The position numbers were made by a program, and so were the translations under genes. Below, piece after piece: positions 43,916 to 50,779 of a DNA stretch of 50,779 nucleotides. This DNA is from an uncultured beta proteobacterium. GTDB lineage: Bacteria > Pseudomonadota > Gammaproteobacteria > Burkholderiales > Burkholderiaceae_C. The notes below the pieces were generated by a model that saw only the letters and a list, made by a program, of their open reading frames with translations, made no database searches and was not told the origin of the DNA. The DNA lies in contig CAIMZI010000115.1 in NCBI GenBank assembly GCA_903845935.1, forward strand, positions 1 to 50,779. Reading direction: 5' to 3'. Position 1 is the stretch's first letter. The number at the start of each line of letters is the position of its first letter.

Positions 43916-43956
43916 GCTCGGTGCGCATCGTCCATTCGTGACACACTCCGGCCCTG

Positions 43957-45333
43957 ATGTCTACCGCACCAACACCCCCCGGCGCCCGCGCCCAGCCCTC
44001 GCCCAGTCACTCGCCCACCGCCCGTTTCCTGAGCGGCTCGCTGTTGCGTCATGTGCTGGTGATGGCCGGCACCGGCGCCATCGGCCTGGTGGCGGTGTTT
44101 GCGGTGGACCTGATCAACCTGTTTTACATCTCGCGCCTGGGCGAAAAGGCGATTGCGGCGGCGGTGGGATTTGCCGGCGTGGTGGCCTTTTTCCACACCT
44201 CCATTTGCATTGGCATGATGATTGGCATCACCGCTTGCGTGGCGCGATTGATAGGCGCCAACCGCATGGCTGATGCCCGCCGCATGGCCAGCCACAGCCT
44301 GCTGATCATGCTGGCAATTGCCACGGTGCTGGGCCTGGGCACGGTGTTGTTTTTGCATCCTCTGCTGAGCGCTCTGGGCGCCACCGACGAAGTGGCACGC
44401 CTGGCACAGCGCTATCTGACCGTGACCATGCCATCGCTGCCGCTGCTTGGCCTGGGCATGGCCAACTCGGCGCTGCTGCGCTCGGTGGGGGATGCAAGGC
44501 GGTCGATGATGGTCACGCTGGGCGCGGCCGCCGTCACCGCCTGCCTGGACCCGTTGTTTATTTTTGCCTTTGGCCTGGGTCTGGACGGTGCGGCCATCGT
44601 GGCAGTGATCTCGCGCACGCTGATGGTGTCGCTGGGCATGCACGGTGTCTGGCGGGTGCACCACCTGCTTGGCCCGGTGGAGCGATCGCACTTTTCCGCC
44701 GATGCGCGGGCCCTGGCGGCGATTGCCGGTCCTGCCGTGTTGACCAATCTGGCGACTCCGGTGGGTGCCGCCTTTGTGACGCACAGTGTGGCGCAATTTG
44801 GCGCATCGGCGGTGGCCGGTCAGGCCACCATAGACCGGGTTACGCCGGTGGCCTTCGGCCTGATTTATTCGCTCAGCGGTGCAGTCGGCCCGATACTGTC
44901 GCAAAACCTGGGTGCCAAACAGTTTGACCGGGTGCGCGAGGGCATGCGCGCCAGTCTATGGTTCATGCTGCTGGCCGTGGGCGCGGCCTGGCTGCTGCTG
45001 GCCCTGCTGCAAGGGCCGCTGATCCAGGCGTTTTCGCTGGAGGGCGTGGCCGCTGAGATGGTGCACGCGTTCTGCTCCTGGGTCTGCGCCAGCTTCTTTT
45101 TTGCCGGCGCCCTGTTTGTGGCCAATGCGGCCTTCAACAATCTAGGCCGCCCGCTCTGGTCCACCGGCTTCAACTGGGCGCGCGCCACCCTGGGCACGAT
45201 TCCCTTCGCCTGGTGGGGCGCGCATTACGGGCCGGTGCAAATCATGGCCGGACAAGGCGCGGGCCTGTTGATTTTCGGCACCCTGGCCATGCTGGCCTCG
45301 CTACGGCTGACGCGCCGACTGGGCGCACTTTGA
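43957..45333 (+). CDS. MATE-family efflux transporter
   Basis: A 458-residue membrane protein with about twelve hydrophobic segments in two halves, including LINLFYISRLGEKAIAAAVG near 50-69 and the equivalent AVAGQATIDRVTPVAFGLIY in the second half. MATE proteins export drugs or metabolites with Na+ or H+. It is 41 nt behind the racemase-like gene and is probably the last member of the operon, a second exporter beside the EamA permease. Confidence 0.92.
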   Translation: MSTAPTPPGARAQPSPSHSPTARFLSGSLLRHVLVMAGTGAIGLVAVFAVDLINLFYISRLGEKAIAAAVGFAGVVAFFHTSICIGMMIGITACVARLIGANRMADARRMASHSLLIMLAIATVLGLGTVLFLHPLLSALGATDEVARLAQRYLTVTMPSLPLLGLGMANSALLRSVGDARRSMMVTLGAAAVTACLDPLFIFAFGLGLDGAAIVAVISRTLMVSLGMHGVWRVHHLLGPVERSHFSADARALAAIAGPAVLTNLATPVGAAFVTHSVAQFGASAVAGQATIDRVTPVAFGLIYSLSGAVGPILSQNLGAKQFDRVREGMRASLWFMLLAVGAAWLLLALLQGPLIQAFSLEGVAAEMVHAFCSWVCASFFFAGALFVANAAFNNLGRPLWSTGFNWARATLGTIPFAWWGAHYGPVQIMAGQGAGLLIFGTLAMLASLRLTRRLGAL

Positions 45334-45531
45334 AATAAACCTTCCCTGAGCCGAGCACAGCGCATCTTGCGGGAGTAGCAGGTGGGCCTTGGGATTTATT
45401 TGCAGCAACCCGGGCGAAATTGTTTACCGTGGGACAGTTGCTTGCGCCGGCGCGTTTCAAAGCAACGATAGTCGCAGCGGTGCGAATGAACCGCATGGCG
45501 CATCTCTTTTACCAACCGCAAAGGAACACAC

Positions 45532-45636
45532 ATGGGATTACTGAACCAAATCATTGGGGCCGTAGTGGCCGAGGAAGCCTTAGAGAAACTCAGCGAACAC
45601 CAAGCCGAGCCAAGCGATCAGGTACCGCAAGCCTAA
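45532..45636 (+). CDS. Small ORF (34 residues)
   Basis: An ORF of 34 codons starting MGLLNQIIGAVVAEEALEKL behind AAAGGAA, 5 nt from the ATG. The first ten residues resemble the start of YidB/DUF937 proteins (MGLLD-x-[IV]-x-G), but the rest of that domain is absent. It could be a genuine small protein or a truncated DUF937 gene. It precedes mscS by 30 nt on the same strand. Too short to rely on coding statistics; the ribosome site and family-like start are the evidence. Confidence 0.5.
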   Translation: MGLLNQIIGAVVAEEALEKLSEHQAEPSDQVPQA

Positions 45637-45666
45637 AGTCAAATTTCACCCACTTTGGAGAACGCA

Positions 45667-46482
45667 ATGGATACTGGAAAAATTACGAGCTGGATCGACC
45701 AGGCACAACCCATTTTGATTGCCTTTGGACTCAAGGCACTGGGCGCTATTGTGGTCTTTGTGGTCGGCCGTTGGCTGATCAATCTGGTGACCGGATTGAT
45801 GGGCGCCGCCATGACCCGTCAGAAGCTGGACCCGACCGTGCAGCGGTATCTGGTGAGCTTTCTTTCGGTCGCTTTGAACATCATTCTGGTGGTCGCCATC
45901 CTGGGTTACTTTGGAGTTGAAACTACCTCGTTCGCCGCCCTGGTTGCCGGCGCCGGTGTGGCCATTGGCGCCGCCTGGAGTGGTTTGCTGGGCAACTTTG
46001 CCTCCGGCATATTCTTGCTGGTGCTGCGGCCTTATCAGGTCGGCGACTATGTTTCCATTGGTGGCGTCGAGGGATCGGTGCTGGAACTGGGCCTGTTCGG
46101 CACCACCGTCAACACGCCCGACAACGTCAAGACCATCGTCGGAAACGGCAAGATCATGGGCGGTGACATCAAGAACTTCACCGCCAACCCCTTCCGCCGC
46201 GTCGATCTGGCAGCGCAGCTTGCCGGTAGCGCGGATGTTCACAAGGCGATTGGCCTGCTGAAAGAGTCTGTCGCCCAGGTCAGCAATATCCAGGCAGCCC
46301 AGGGCGTCGATGTGGAGATTGTGGAGTTCAACGAGTTTGGACCGAAGCTGGTGATTCGACCCTATTGCCATACCGACCATTACTGGCAAGTGTATTTTGA
46401 TACCAACAAGGCCATCGCCGACACCCTGGGTGCGGCAGGATTCCCGGTCGCCACCAGACCCGTGAAAATCTATCCGGTTTAG
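45667..46482 (+). CDS. MscS-family mechanosensitive ion channel
   Basis: A 271-residue membrane protein with three hydrophobic segments in residues 15-120 and the pore-lining Ala/Gly-rich helix VAGAGVAIGAAWSGLLGNFA followed by LRPYQVGDYVSIGG and a soluble vestibule domain. It opens on membrane tension and releases solutes. ATG 45667 follows GGAG by 6 nt. The length is near that of MscS itself. Confidence 0.95.
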   Translation: MDTGKITSWIDQAQPILIAFGLKALGAIVVFVVGRWLINLVTGLMGAAMTRQKLDPTVQRYLVSFLSVALNIILVVAILGYFGVETTSFAALVAGAGVAIGAAWSGLLGNFASGIFLLVLRPYQVGDYVSIGGVEGSVLELGLFGTTVNTPDNVKTIVGNGKIMGGDIKNFTANPFRRVDLAAQLAGSADVHKAIGLLKESVAQVSNIQAAQGVDVEIVEFNEFGPKLVIRPYCHTDHYWQVYFDTNKAIADTLGAAGFPVATRPVKIYPV

Positions 46483-46519
46483 GCCTGCTGGCGACGTCCA
46501 GTGGAGGCTGGCGTCTGGC

Positions 46520-46648
46520 AGCACCGGCCTGGGTCTTGCCATCGCGCGCTGCATTCTGGATCTGCACGGCAGCCGCATCGAAGTGCAGTCGACGCCGCAA
46601 ACTGGCACCGCGTTCTGGTTTGGCCTGCCGGCTGCGCTGCACCAATGA
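46520..46648 (+). pseudogene. Remnant of a sensor histidine kinase gene (3' end only)
   Basis: In frame with the TGA at 46646-46648, the sequence reads STGLGLAIARCILDLHG then SRIEVQSTPQTGTAFWFGLP, the G2 box and last strands of a HATPase domain. The frame is open further upstream to the mscS stop but loses resemblance before about 46511. No start, kinase core or receiver is present. It is best seen as a leftover from a deletion or rearrangement after mscS. Confidence 0.8.
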
Positions 46649-46787
46649 AATTAGCCGCGCTCTGATGCTGGCGTTCAATTATGAAAAATGGTGGACGGGG
46701 ATGTTGTCGAGCTCCGCCAAGCTGATCCGGTGGTTCACGAAAGTCACCTATCGACCGGATGGAAAATAGGTAAAAAAACCAGGCGCC

Positions 46788-47282
46788 CTAAATGCTGGCC
46801 AATGGGACTTCTTCTGCAGACTCATCCGCTTTCAATAAAACGATCAATTCGCTCAAATCCTTGTCGAGTCGCTTGAGTGTCGATTCTTTCAATTCGCTCA
46901 GTGCGACTGGCAACACACCCTCAAACGGCCCCGACACCTTTTTGAGCAATGCAGTTCCTTCGGGGAGAATTTTTAGACAAACATTACGCCGATCTTCCGA
47001 CGCCTTGGTCATTTCAATCAACCCTCGCTTTTGAAGTGCCTTGATCAGATTGCTGGCCGTCGATTGGTGAATCTCCATGTTTTGTGCAATGCCCCCCATT
47101 CCGATACCAGGATGGGCCTTGATGATGCTGAGCGCCCAGACCTGGGCACCACCCAAGCCGACTTGCTTTTCCATATCGCGGAAATGCGTGCGCACGGCAT
47201 TAAAGACAACCCGGAATCGTCTCAACACTTGCGCTGGAGTGACAGGCTCTTGCGCTACTTTACTGCTTGTCTTTGTCACCAT
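46788..47282 (-). CDS. MarR-family transcriptional regulator
   Basis: A 164-residue protein with a winged helix in about residues 50-120: MGGIAQNMEIHQSTASNLIK (recognition helix) and LIEMTKASEDRRNVCLKILP (wing). MarR dimers usually repress divergent or own genes and respond to small ligands. It is divergent from the ClC gene, with paired palindromes between them. AAGG precedes the ATG. Confidence 0.92.
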   Translation of the reverse strand: MVTKTSSKVAQEPVTPAQVLRRFRVVFNAVRTHFRDMEKQVGLGGAQVWALSIIKAHPGIGMGGIAQNMEIHQSTASNLIKALQKRGLIEMTKASEDRRNVCLKILPEGTALLKKVSGPFEGVLPVALSELKESTLKRLDKDLSELIVLLKADESAEEVPLASI

Positions 47283-47348
47283 TGAGAGCCTTGAGAAAAA
47301 CTGGAATCATAAGTTGCCCAAGGCGGTCATCCGCTGAAAAAATTTAAA

Positions 47349-47378
47349 TCGACACAGTGGACAACACATTTGTACAAT
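47349..47378 (+). promoter_or_regulatory. Candidate sigma-70 promoter of the ClC gene
   Basis: TCGACA (47349-47354), an 18-nt spacer and TACAAT (47373-47378) match the sigma-70 hexamers at 5/6 and 5/6. The -10 overlaps the first palindrome described below. The leader to the ClC ATG would be about 65 nt. Confidence 0.5.
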
Positions 47379-47399
47379 AGAATTTTAGTTCTTGTGCAA
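47370..47399. promoter_or_regulatory. Candidate MarR operator: paired TTGTACAA / TTGTGCAA palindromes
   Basis: TTGTACAA (47370-47377) is a perfect 8-bp palindrome and TTGTGCAA (47392-47399) a near copy; their centres are 22 bp apart, two helical turns. They also form an imperfect larger inverted repeat. They lie in the 166-nt gap between the MarR gene and the ClC gene and cover a promoter -10. Confidence 0.55.
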
Positions 47400-47448
47400 C
47401 AGGTCAACCCAATAGGGTGACCCTTAGATAAGTCCATAGCCCTACAGA

Positions 47449-48822
47449 ATGCGCCAACATCCCCAAGTCTTTTCCGCCTTCAAGCAAGAAATCGCAGATT
47501 GGAGAATGTGGCTTGGCCGCGCACTGGTACTGGTCTATGCCGCCGTTGCCGGGCTGACTATCGTCGCCTTCACCTGGCTCGGCGAATATGCGCTGCAGAA
47601 CTTTCACCTGTTTCAAACGGCTTATTGGTGGGCGCCACTGATTTGGACCCCTTTGTCTACCGCTGCAATTGTATGGATAACCAGACGTTTTGTGCCGGGT
47701 GCTGGCGGTTCGGGAATTCCACAGGTGATGGCCGCGCTGGAGCCAGAAGCACATGGCTCGGTGAGCCTGTTTGTTTCACTCAAATTATCGTTCGGCAAGA
47801 TGCTCTTGACGGTGTGGGGATTGTTGGCTGGTCTGTCCTTGGGCCGTGAAGGCCCTTCGGTTCAGATCGCAGCAGGTGTGATGCACAACTTGAGGCGCTG
47901 GATTCCAAAGCAGGCACAGATATCCGAACATGGCTTGTTGGTTGCGGGTGGTGCAGCAGGCATTGCAGCAGCCTTCAACACCCCACTGGGTGGCGTCATG
48001 TTTGCCATTGAGGAACTTTCCAAAAATCCGGAGAAGCGAAGCAATGGCCTGGTACTGGCCGCTATCGTACTTTCTGGTCTGATGGCAGTCTCCGTCTACG
48101 GCAACACCAGCTACTTTGGGGTGATTCGTATTGAGAATCTTAGCACTGCGCTGCTGTTTCCGGCCCTGTTGGTGTCCATTTCAAGTGGTGTTTTGGGCGG
48201 ACTCTTCTCCCGTTTGTTAGTGGTTTCACTGGCCGGAAATTCAAATGATTGGTTCACTCGCCTACGCGCCAGAGCGCCCGTTGTATTCGCTGCAGCTTGC
48301 GGATTGCTCATCGTTGTCATGGGATTGAGCAGCTCTGGAGCTACCTTCGGTAGCGGATATGCACACACGCGAGCCCTATTGGAGAACCAGGGTGAGGACT
48401 TCTATCTCTACGTACCGTTCAAATTCATTGCCACTTGGTTGACGACCTGGTCTGGCGTCCCCGGCGGAATCTTTGCTCCGTCTTTGGCCATAGGTGGTGC
48501 ACTGGGTAGGGACGTCGGTCAACTCACGTCGTATGTGAACACCCCCACGCTGATCGCACTGGGTATGGCCGGATTTCTCGCCGCTGTGACACAGGCGCCA
48601 CTGACAGCTTTCATCATCGTGATGGAGATGGTCGATGGCCATGCACTGGTTCTGAGCCTGATGACCTGCGCGTTGGTATCCAGTGGGATCTCCCGCTTGA
48701 TCAGCGCGCCTTTGTATGCAAGCCTTGCCCAATTGCAACTCCTTCGCCTGCCGGTTTTGACGCAAGAAAAAAAAGGAGCCTCGAAAGGCTCCCAAAACTC
48801 AACTCACTCAGCTCACTCGTAA
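47449..48822 (+). CDS. ClC-family chloride channel or Cl-/H+ antiporter
   Basis: A 457-residue membrane protein with the ClC signatures GGSGIPQVMAALE (near residue 85), GREGPSVQIAAG with the gating Glu (near 129), AIEELSKN with a Glu at the position used for proton transport, and GVPGGIFAPSLAIGGALG (near 339). Both Glu are present, so an exchanger is plausible. It could support acid or osmotic stress handling. The last codons overlap the terminator of the convergent lipoprotein gene. Confidence 0.95.
   Translation: MRQHPQVFSAFKQEIADWRMWLGRALVLVYAAVAGLTIVAFTWLGEYALQNFHLFQTAYWWAPLIWTPLSTAAIVWITRRFVPGAGGSGIPQVMAALEPEAHGSVSLFVSLKLSFGKMLLTVWGLLAGLSLGREGPSVQIAAGVMHNLRRWIPKQAQISEHGLLVAGGAAGIAAAFNTPLGGVMFAIEELSKNPEKRSNGLVLAAIVLSGLMAVSVYGNTSYFGVIRIENLSTALLFPALLVSISSGVLGGLFSRLLVVSLAGNSNDWFTRLRARAPVVFAAACGLLIVVMGLSSSGATFGSGYAHTRALLENQGEDFYLYVPFKFIATWLTTWSGVPGGIFAPSLAIGGALGRDVGQLTSYVNTPTLIALGMAGFLAAVTQAPLTAFIIVMEMVDGHALVLSLMTCALVSSGISRLISAPLYASLAQLQLLRLPVLTQEKKGASKGSQNSTHSAHS
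48767..48792 (-). terminator. Rho-independent terminator of the OmpA-like gene, inside the 3' end of the ClC gene
   Basis: On the minus strand GGAGCC-TTTCGA-GGCTCC is followed by eight T residues. It lies 41 nt past the stop of the convergent OmpA-like gene, within the last codons of the ClC gene. Confidence 0.85.
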
Positions 48823-48832
48823 TAGGGCCTGT

Positions 48833-49381
48833 TTACTTGCTGGGGTACTCCAAGTCAACGCGGCGGTTCTGAGACCAGGCCGATTCGTCGTGTCCCAAGG
48901 CCTTAGGCTTTTCCCGTCCAAAACTGATGGACTCCATTTGGGAGTCCTTGACTCCATAGACCTTCAGGGAACGCACCACGGCATCTGCACGTTTTTGGCC
49001 TAGCGCCAAGTTGTACTCGGCACTGCCACGTTCGTCGGCATTGCCTTGAACGCGGATGCTGACCTTGGGATTTGCGGCAAGGAACTTTCCGTGCATTTCA
49101 AGCATCTGCCCAAATTCAGACTTCACCGCAAAGATGTCGTAGTCAAAGTAAACGCTGCGCTGTGTTGAGATGGCGTTCTTAGAGTCCAAATAGGCAGGCA
49201 CCGCCACCACTTCCGACTTCGGAGCCATTACAGGGCTCGCCTGCATCGGAGCCGGTGCCTGCATTGGTGCCGGTGCTGGCGGGACCTTGGAAGAGGTCAG
49301 TGCTACCGGTGGTGTGCTGCTGCAAGCCGCCAAAAAGACAATGCTGCCTGCAAGAATGGTAAGGGTGCGTAAGTGATTCAA
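48833..49381 (-). CDS. OmpA-family peptidoglycan-associated (Pal-like) lipoprotein
   Basis: A 182-residue protein with a lipoprotein signal (LTILAGSIVFLAAC, Cys at 20), a Pro/Ala/Met-rich linker (about 30-55) and an OmpA-like domain with the conserved VSIRVQGNADERGSAEYN and SQNRRVDLEYPSK. It tethers outer membrane to peptidoglycan. The start is TTG at 49381, with GGAG upstream; no ATG in frame precedes the signal peptide. Whether it is the main Pal is unclear, since no tol genes are near. Confidence 0.93.
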   Translation of the reverse strand: MNHLRTLTILAGSIVFLAACSSTPPVALTSSKVPPAPAPMQAPAPMQASPVMAPKSEVVAVPAYLDSKNAISTQRSVYFDYDIFAVKSEFGQMLEMHGKFLAANPKVSIRVQGNADERGSAEYNLALGQKRADAVVRSLKVYGVKDSQMESISFGREKPKALGHDESAWSQNRRVDLEYPSK

Positions 49382-49441
49382 GGTGGGGCTCCAGAAGTGA
49401 TGCGATCAGTCGCGATTTAAGAAGGAAAGCCTGTGCACTTT

Positions 49442-49469
49442 TTGAACAGTAAAGTACATTTGCTACAAT
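49442..49469 (+). promoter_or_regulatory. Candidate sigma-70 promoter upstream of the Skp-like gene
   Basis: TTGAAC (49442-49447), a 16-nt spacer and TACAAT (49464-49469) match the sigma-70 hexamers at 4/6 or better. It would make a leader of about 380 nt that contains the inverted repeat at 49501. Confidence 0.5.
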
Positions 49470-49500
49470 GCAATAAGCCAGAACAACTGAGAGCTGATTA

Positions 49501-49536
49501 TTTGAGCAAATGATACTTGATTTTCATTTGCTCAAA
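49501..49536. repeat. Perfect 13-bp inverted repeat (stem-loop) in the Skp-like gene leader
   Basis: TTTGAGCAAATGA (49501-49513) and TCATTTGCTCAAA (49524-49536) are exact reverse complements with a 10-nt loop. No T-run follows, so it is not an ordinary terminator. It may be an RNA structure or an operator. Confidence 0.8.
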
Positions 49537-49855
49537 TGTGGTTGCTGCTTCCTGTGATGGCAATAAGAACTGCGTTGCACCGACTACTGTCTACAGCCAG
49601 CTATCTACGCTAACTGCCAAGGAAATTGAAGTGCAACTGCAACTCAGGTCTGTCTCCAATGCATCGATGTCCTCACAAACTGTGGGCCTCGGACTGGAGC
49701 CGGCCATATGCTCTCACCTGGAAGCAGCGCGCAAAGCTGCTATAGCCCAAAGGCGGCACCATTGACGAGTCGAAGTGCATAGCTCGAATACCGCCATCTT
49801 AAAAATTCAACTCCCGCAAGCGTTGTCCTCCTCGCCGCCACCCAATAAGGTAATT

Positions 49856-50362
49856 ATGAATAAACTTTTTGTTTCCGCACTCATCTCTCTGTGTGCGCTG
49901 AGCATTTCGGCTCACGCCGCAACGCCAAAAATCGGCGCCGTATCTCCGGAAGTCATCTTGAAAGAGTCGAAGTTTGCACAAATCGCAAGCAAGAAGATCA
50001 ACGATGAATTTGCCCTGCGCAGTGTGGAGATTGCGGACCAAATTGTTGCATTCAAGCAAAAAACAGAGGCGCTGCAGCGTGATGAACCGACGCTCAACGA
50101 TCAGCAAAGGCTTGAGCGCAGGAGAGAAATTTCCGATCTCGATCGTGCCATACAAAAAAAACAAAGGGAATTTCAGGCTGATTTGGAGAGCCAAAAGCGA
50201 GCCGGAATTCAGACGGTTCTGGATCTCATCAACAAGGTGGTCCTGCGTATAGCCAAGGATGAAAAATACGATTTTATTCTGCAGAACGTTGTCTATTCAT
50301 CGCTATCGGCAAACCTTACAAAACGGGTCATTGTTGAAATGGATAAGGAAGTTGCACAGTAA
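49856..50362 (+). CDS. Skp/OmpH-family periplasmic chaperone
   Basis: A 168-residue protein with a Sec signal (KLFVSALISLCALSISAHA) and the Skp layout: a short strand start IGAVSPEVILKES, a long charged coiled-coil arm (about residues 45-125) and a closing KVVLRIAKDEKYDFILQN strand. Skp trimers hold unfolded outer membrane proteins in the periplasm. ATG 49856 follows AAGG. The usual skp sits beside bamA and lpxD; here it is alone, so it is probably a second copy or a specialised paralogue. Confidence 0.9.
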   Translation: MNKLFVSALISLCALSISAHAATPKIGAVSPEVILKESKFAQIASKKINDEFALRSVEIADQIVAFKQKTEALQRDEPTLNDQQRLERRREISDLDRAIQKKQREFQADLESQKRAGIQTVLDLINKVVLRIAKDEKYDFILQNVVYSSLSANLTKRVIVEMDKEVAQ

Positions 50363-50442
50363 ACCCTCGGCGACCGCTGAAGACTTCAAGAAAATTCCTG
50401 AGCCAACCAGCAACGCAAGGACGCCGCGATTACAGTCTATCC

Positions 50443-50779
50443 ATGGGAACACTTTATTTGGTCCGCCACGGACAAGCGTCGCTAGGCGCCGACGATTACG
50501 ACAACTTGAGCGCGCTGGGTCAGCGCCAGAGCCTGCGCCTGGGCGAATGCCTTGCTGCCAAGGGCCTGCAATTTGAGGCCGTGCTGACCGGCAGCTTGAA
50601 GCGTCATGCGCAGACCTGGGCCGGCATTCAAAGCGGCATGGGTGGGACGGCCGCTGATCTGCAGGCCTTGCTGTGGCCGGGCCTAAACGAGTACGACAGC
50701 GACGCGCTGATTCACAGCCTGTACCCCGGCACCCATTCCAAGACCGAAACGCCCGAGGGCTACCGCGAACATTTCCGGC
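50443..50779 (+). CDS. Histidine phosphatase (phosphoglycerate mutase-like) family protein, partial
   Basis: The first 112 codons of a gene cut by the right edge. It opens with MGTLYLVRHGQASLGADDYD, holding the RHG phosphohistidine motif, and then LSALGQRQSLRLGECLA and TGSLKRHAQTW, as in the histidine phosphatase superfamily. The substrate cannot be told. No strong ribosome site precedes ATG 50443. Confidence 0.88.
   Translation, partial: MGTLYLVRHGQASLGADDYDNLSALGQRQSLRLGECLAAKGLQFEAVLTGSLKRHAQTWAGIQSGMGGTAADLQALLWPGLNEYDSDALIHSLYPGTHSKTETPEGYREHFR

Larger units (their letters stand above)
49382..49855 (+). other. Intergenic region between the OmpA-like gene and the Skp-like gene
   Basis: This 474-nt stretch holds a plus-strand promoter candidate at 49442-49469, a perfect inverted repeat at 49501-49536 and an 82-codon ORF (49517-49765) that starts at TTG within the inverted repeat and has no ribosome site. 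I do not call that ORF a gene. The minus-strand promoter for the OmpA-like gene must also lie here but was not identified. Confidence 0.6.

Noticed and set aside
49517..49765. 82-codon plus-strand ORF before the Skp-like gene
   Set aside because: It starts at TTG inside the inverted repeat, has no ribosome site, and its product shows no recognisable features.

Overview
The window looks like chromosomal DNA of a betaproteobacterium of the order Burkholderiales, most likely family Comamonadaceae (Rhodoferax-like). The reasons are the gene order flhDC-motAB-cheYZ-flhBAF-(flhG-like)-fliA, control by FlhDC plus sigma-28, and GC-rich coding. The genus is an inference from gene content; no rRNA or tRNA gene was seen.

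Region 1 (1-14327) is the filament end of the flagellar locus with surface-modification genes. A protein of at least 28 eight-residue Thr-rich repeats runs off the left edge on the minus strand, behind a candidate sigma-28 promoter. Next to it lie a Sel1-repeat protein and a TolC/NodT-type outer membrane lipoprotein, which overlap by 4 nt. Then come an O-GlcNAc-transferase-like glycosyltransferase, fliT and fliS, a 1232-residue multidomain glycosyltransferase, and flagellin-fliD-flagellin. The two glycosyltransferases beside the flagellins suggest a flagellin glycosylation module.

Region 2 (14658-37160) holds the master regulator flhDC, the stator motAB, cheYZ, the export genes flhB, flhA and flhF, a flhG-like gene without a P-loop, and fliA. 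The anti-sigma/chaperone pair flgM-flgN and flgA are divergent from the rod-hook-ring-junction operon flgBCDEFGHIJKL. Six candidate promoters share one layout (TMAAGTNN-like -35, exactly 11 nt, NNCGATNN-like -10). They lie before fliS, both flagellin genes, motA, flgM and the repeat protein, so the repeat protein may belong to the late flagellar regulon.

Region 3 (37270-45333) starts with a small unknown ORF. A MocR-type regulator then faces a tight operon: EamA permease, PLP aminotransferase, PhzF-like isomerase, PLP-dependent dehydratase, Asp/Glu racemase-like protein, MATE exporter. This looks like an amino-acid or amino-acid-derived metabolite pathway with its own transport; the substrate is not evident.

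Region 4 (45334-50779) is a mixed tail: a 34-codon small ORF, an MscS channel, the broken 3' end of a histidine kinase gene, a MarR regulator divergent from a ClC-type channel/antiporter with paired palindromes between them, a Pal-like OmpA lipoprotein with a TTG start, a leader carrying a 13-bp inverted repeat before a Skp-like chaperone, and the start of a histidine phosphatase gene cut by the right edge.
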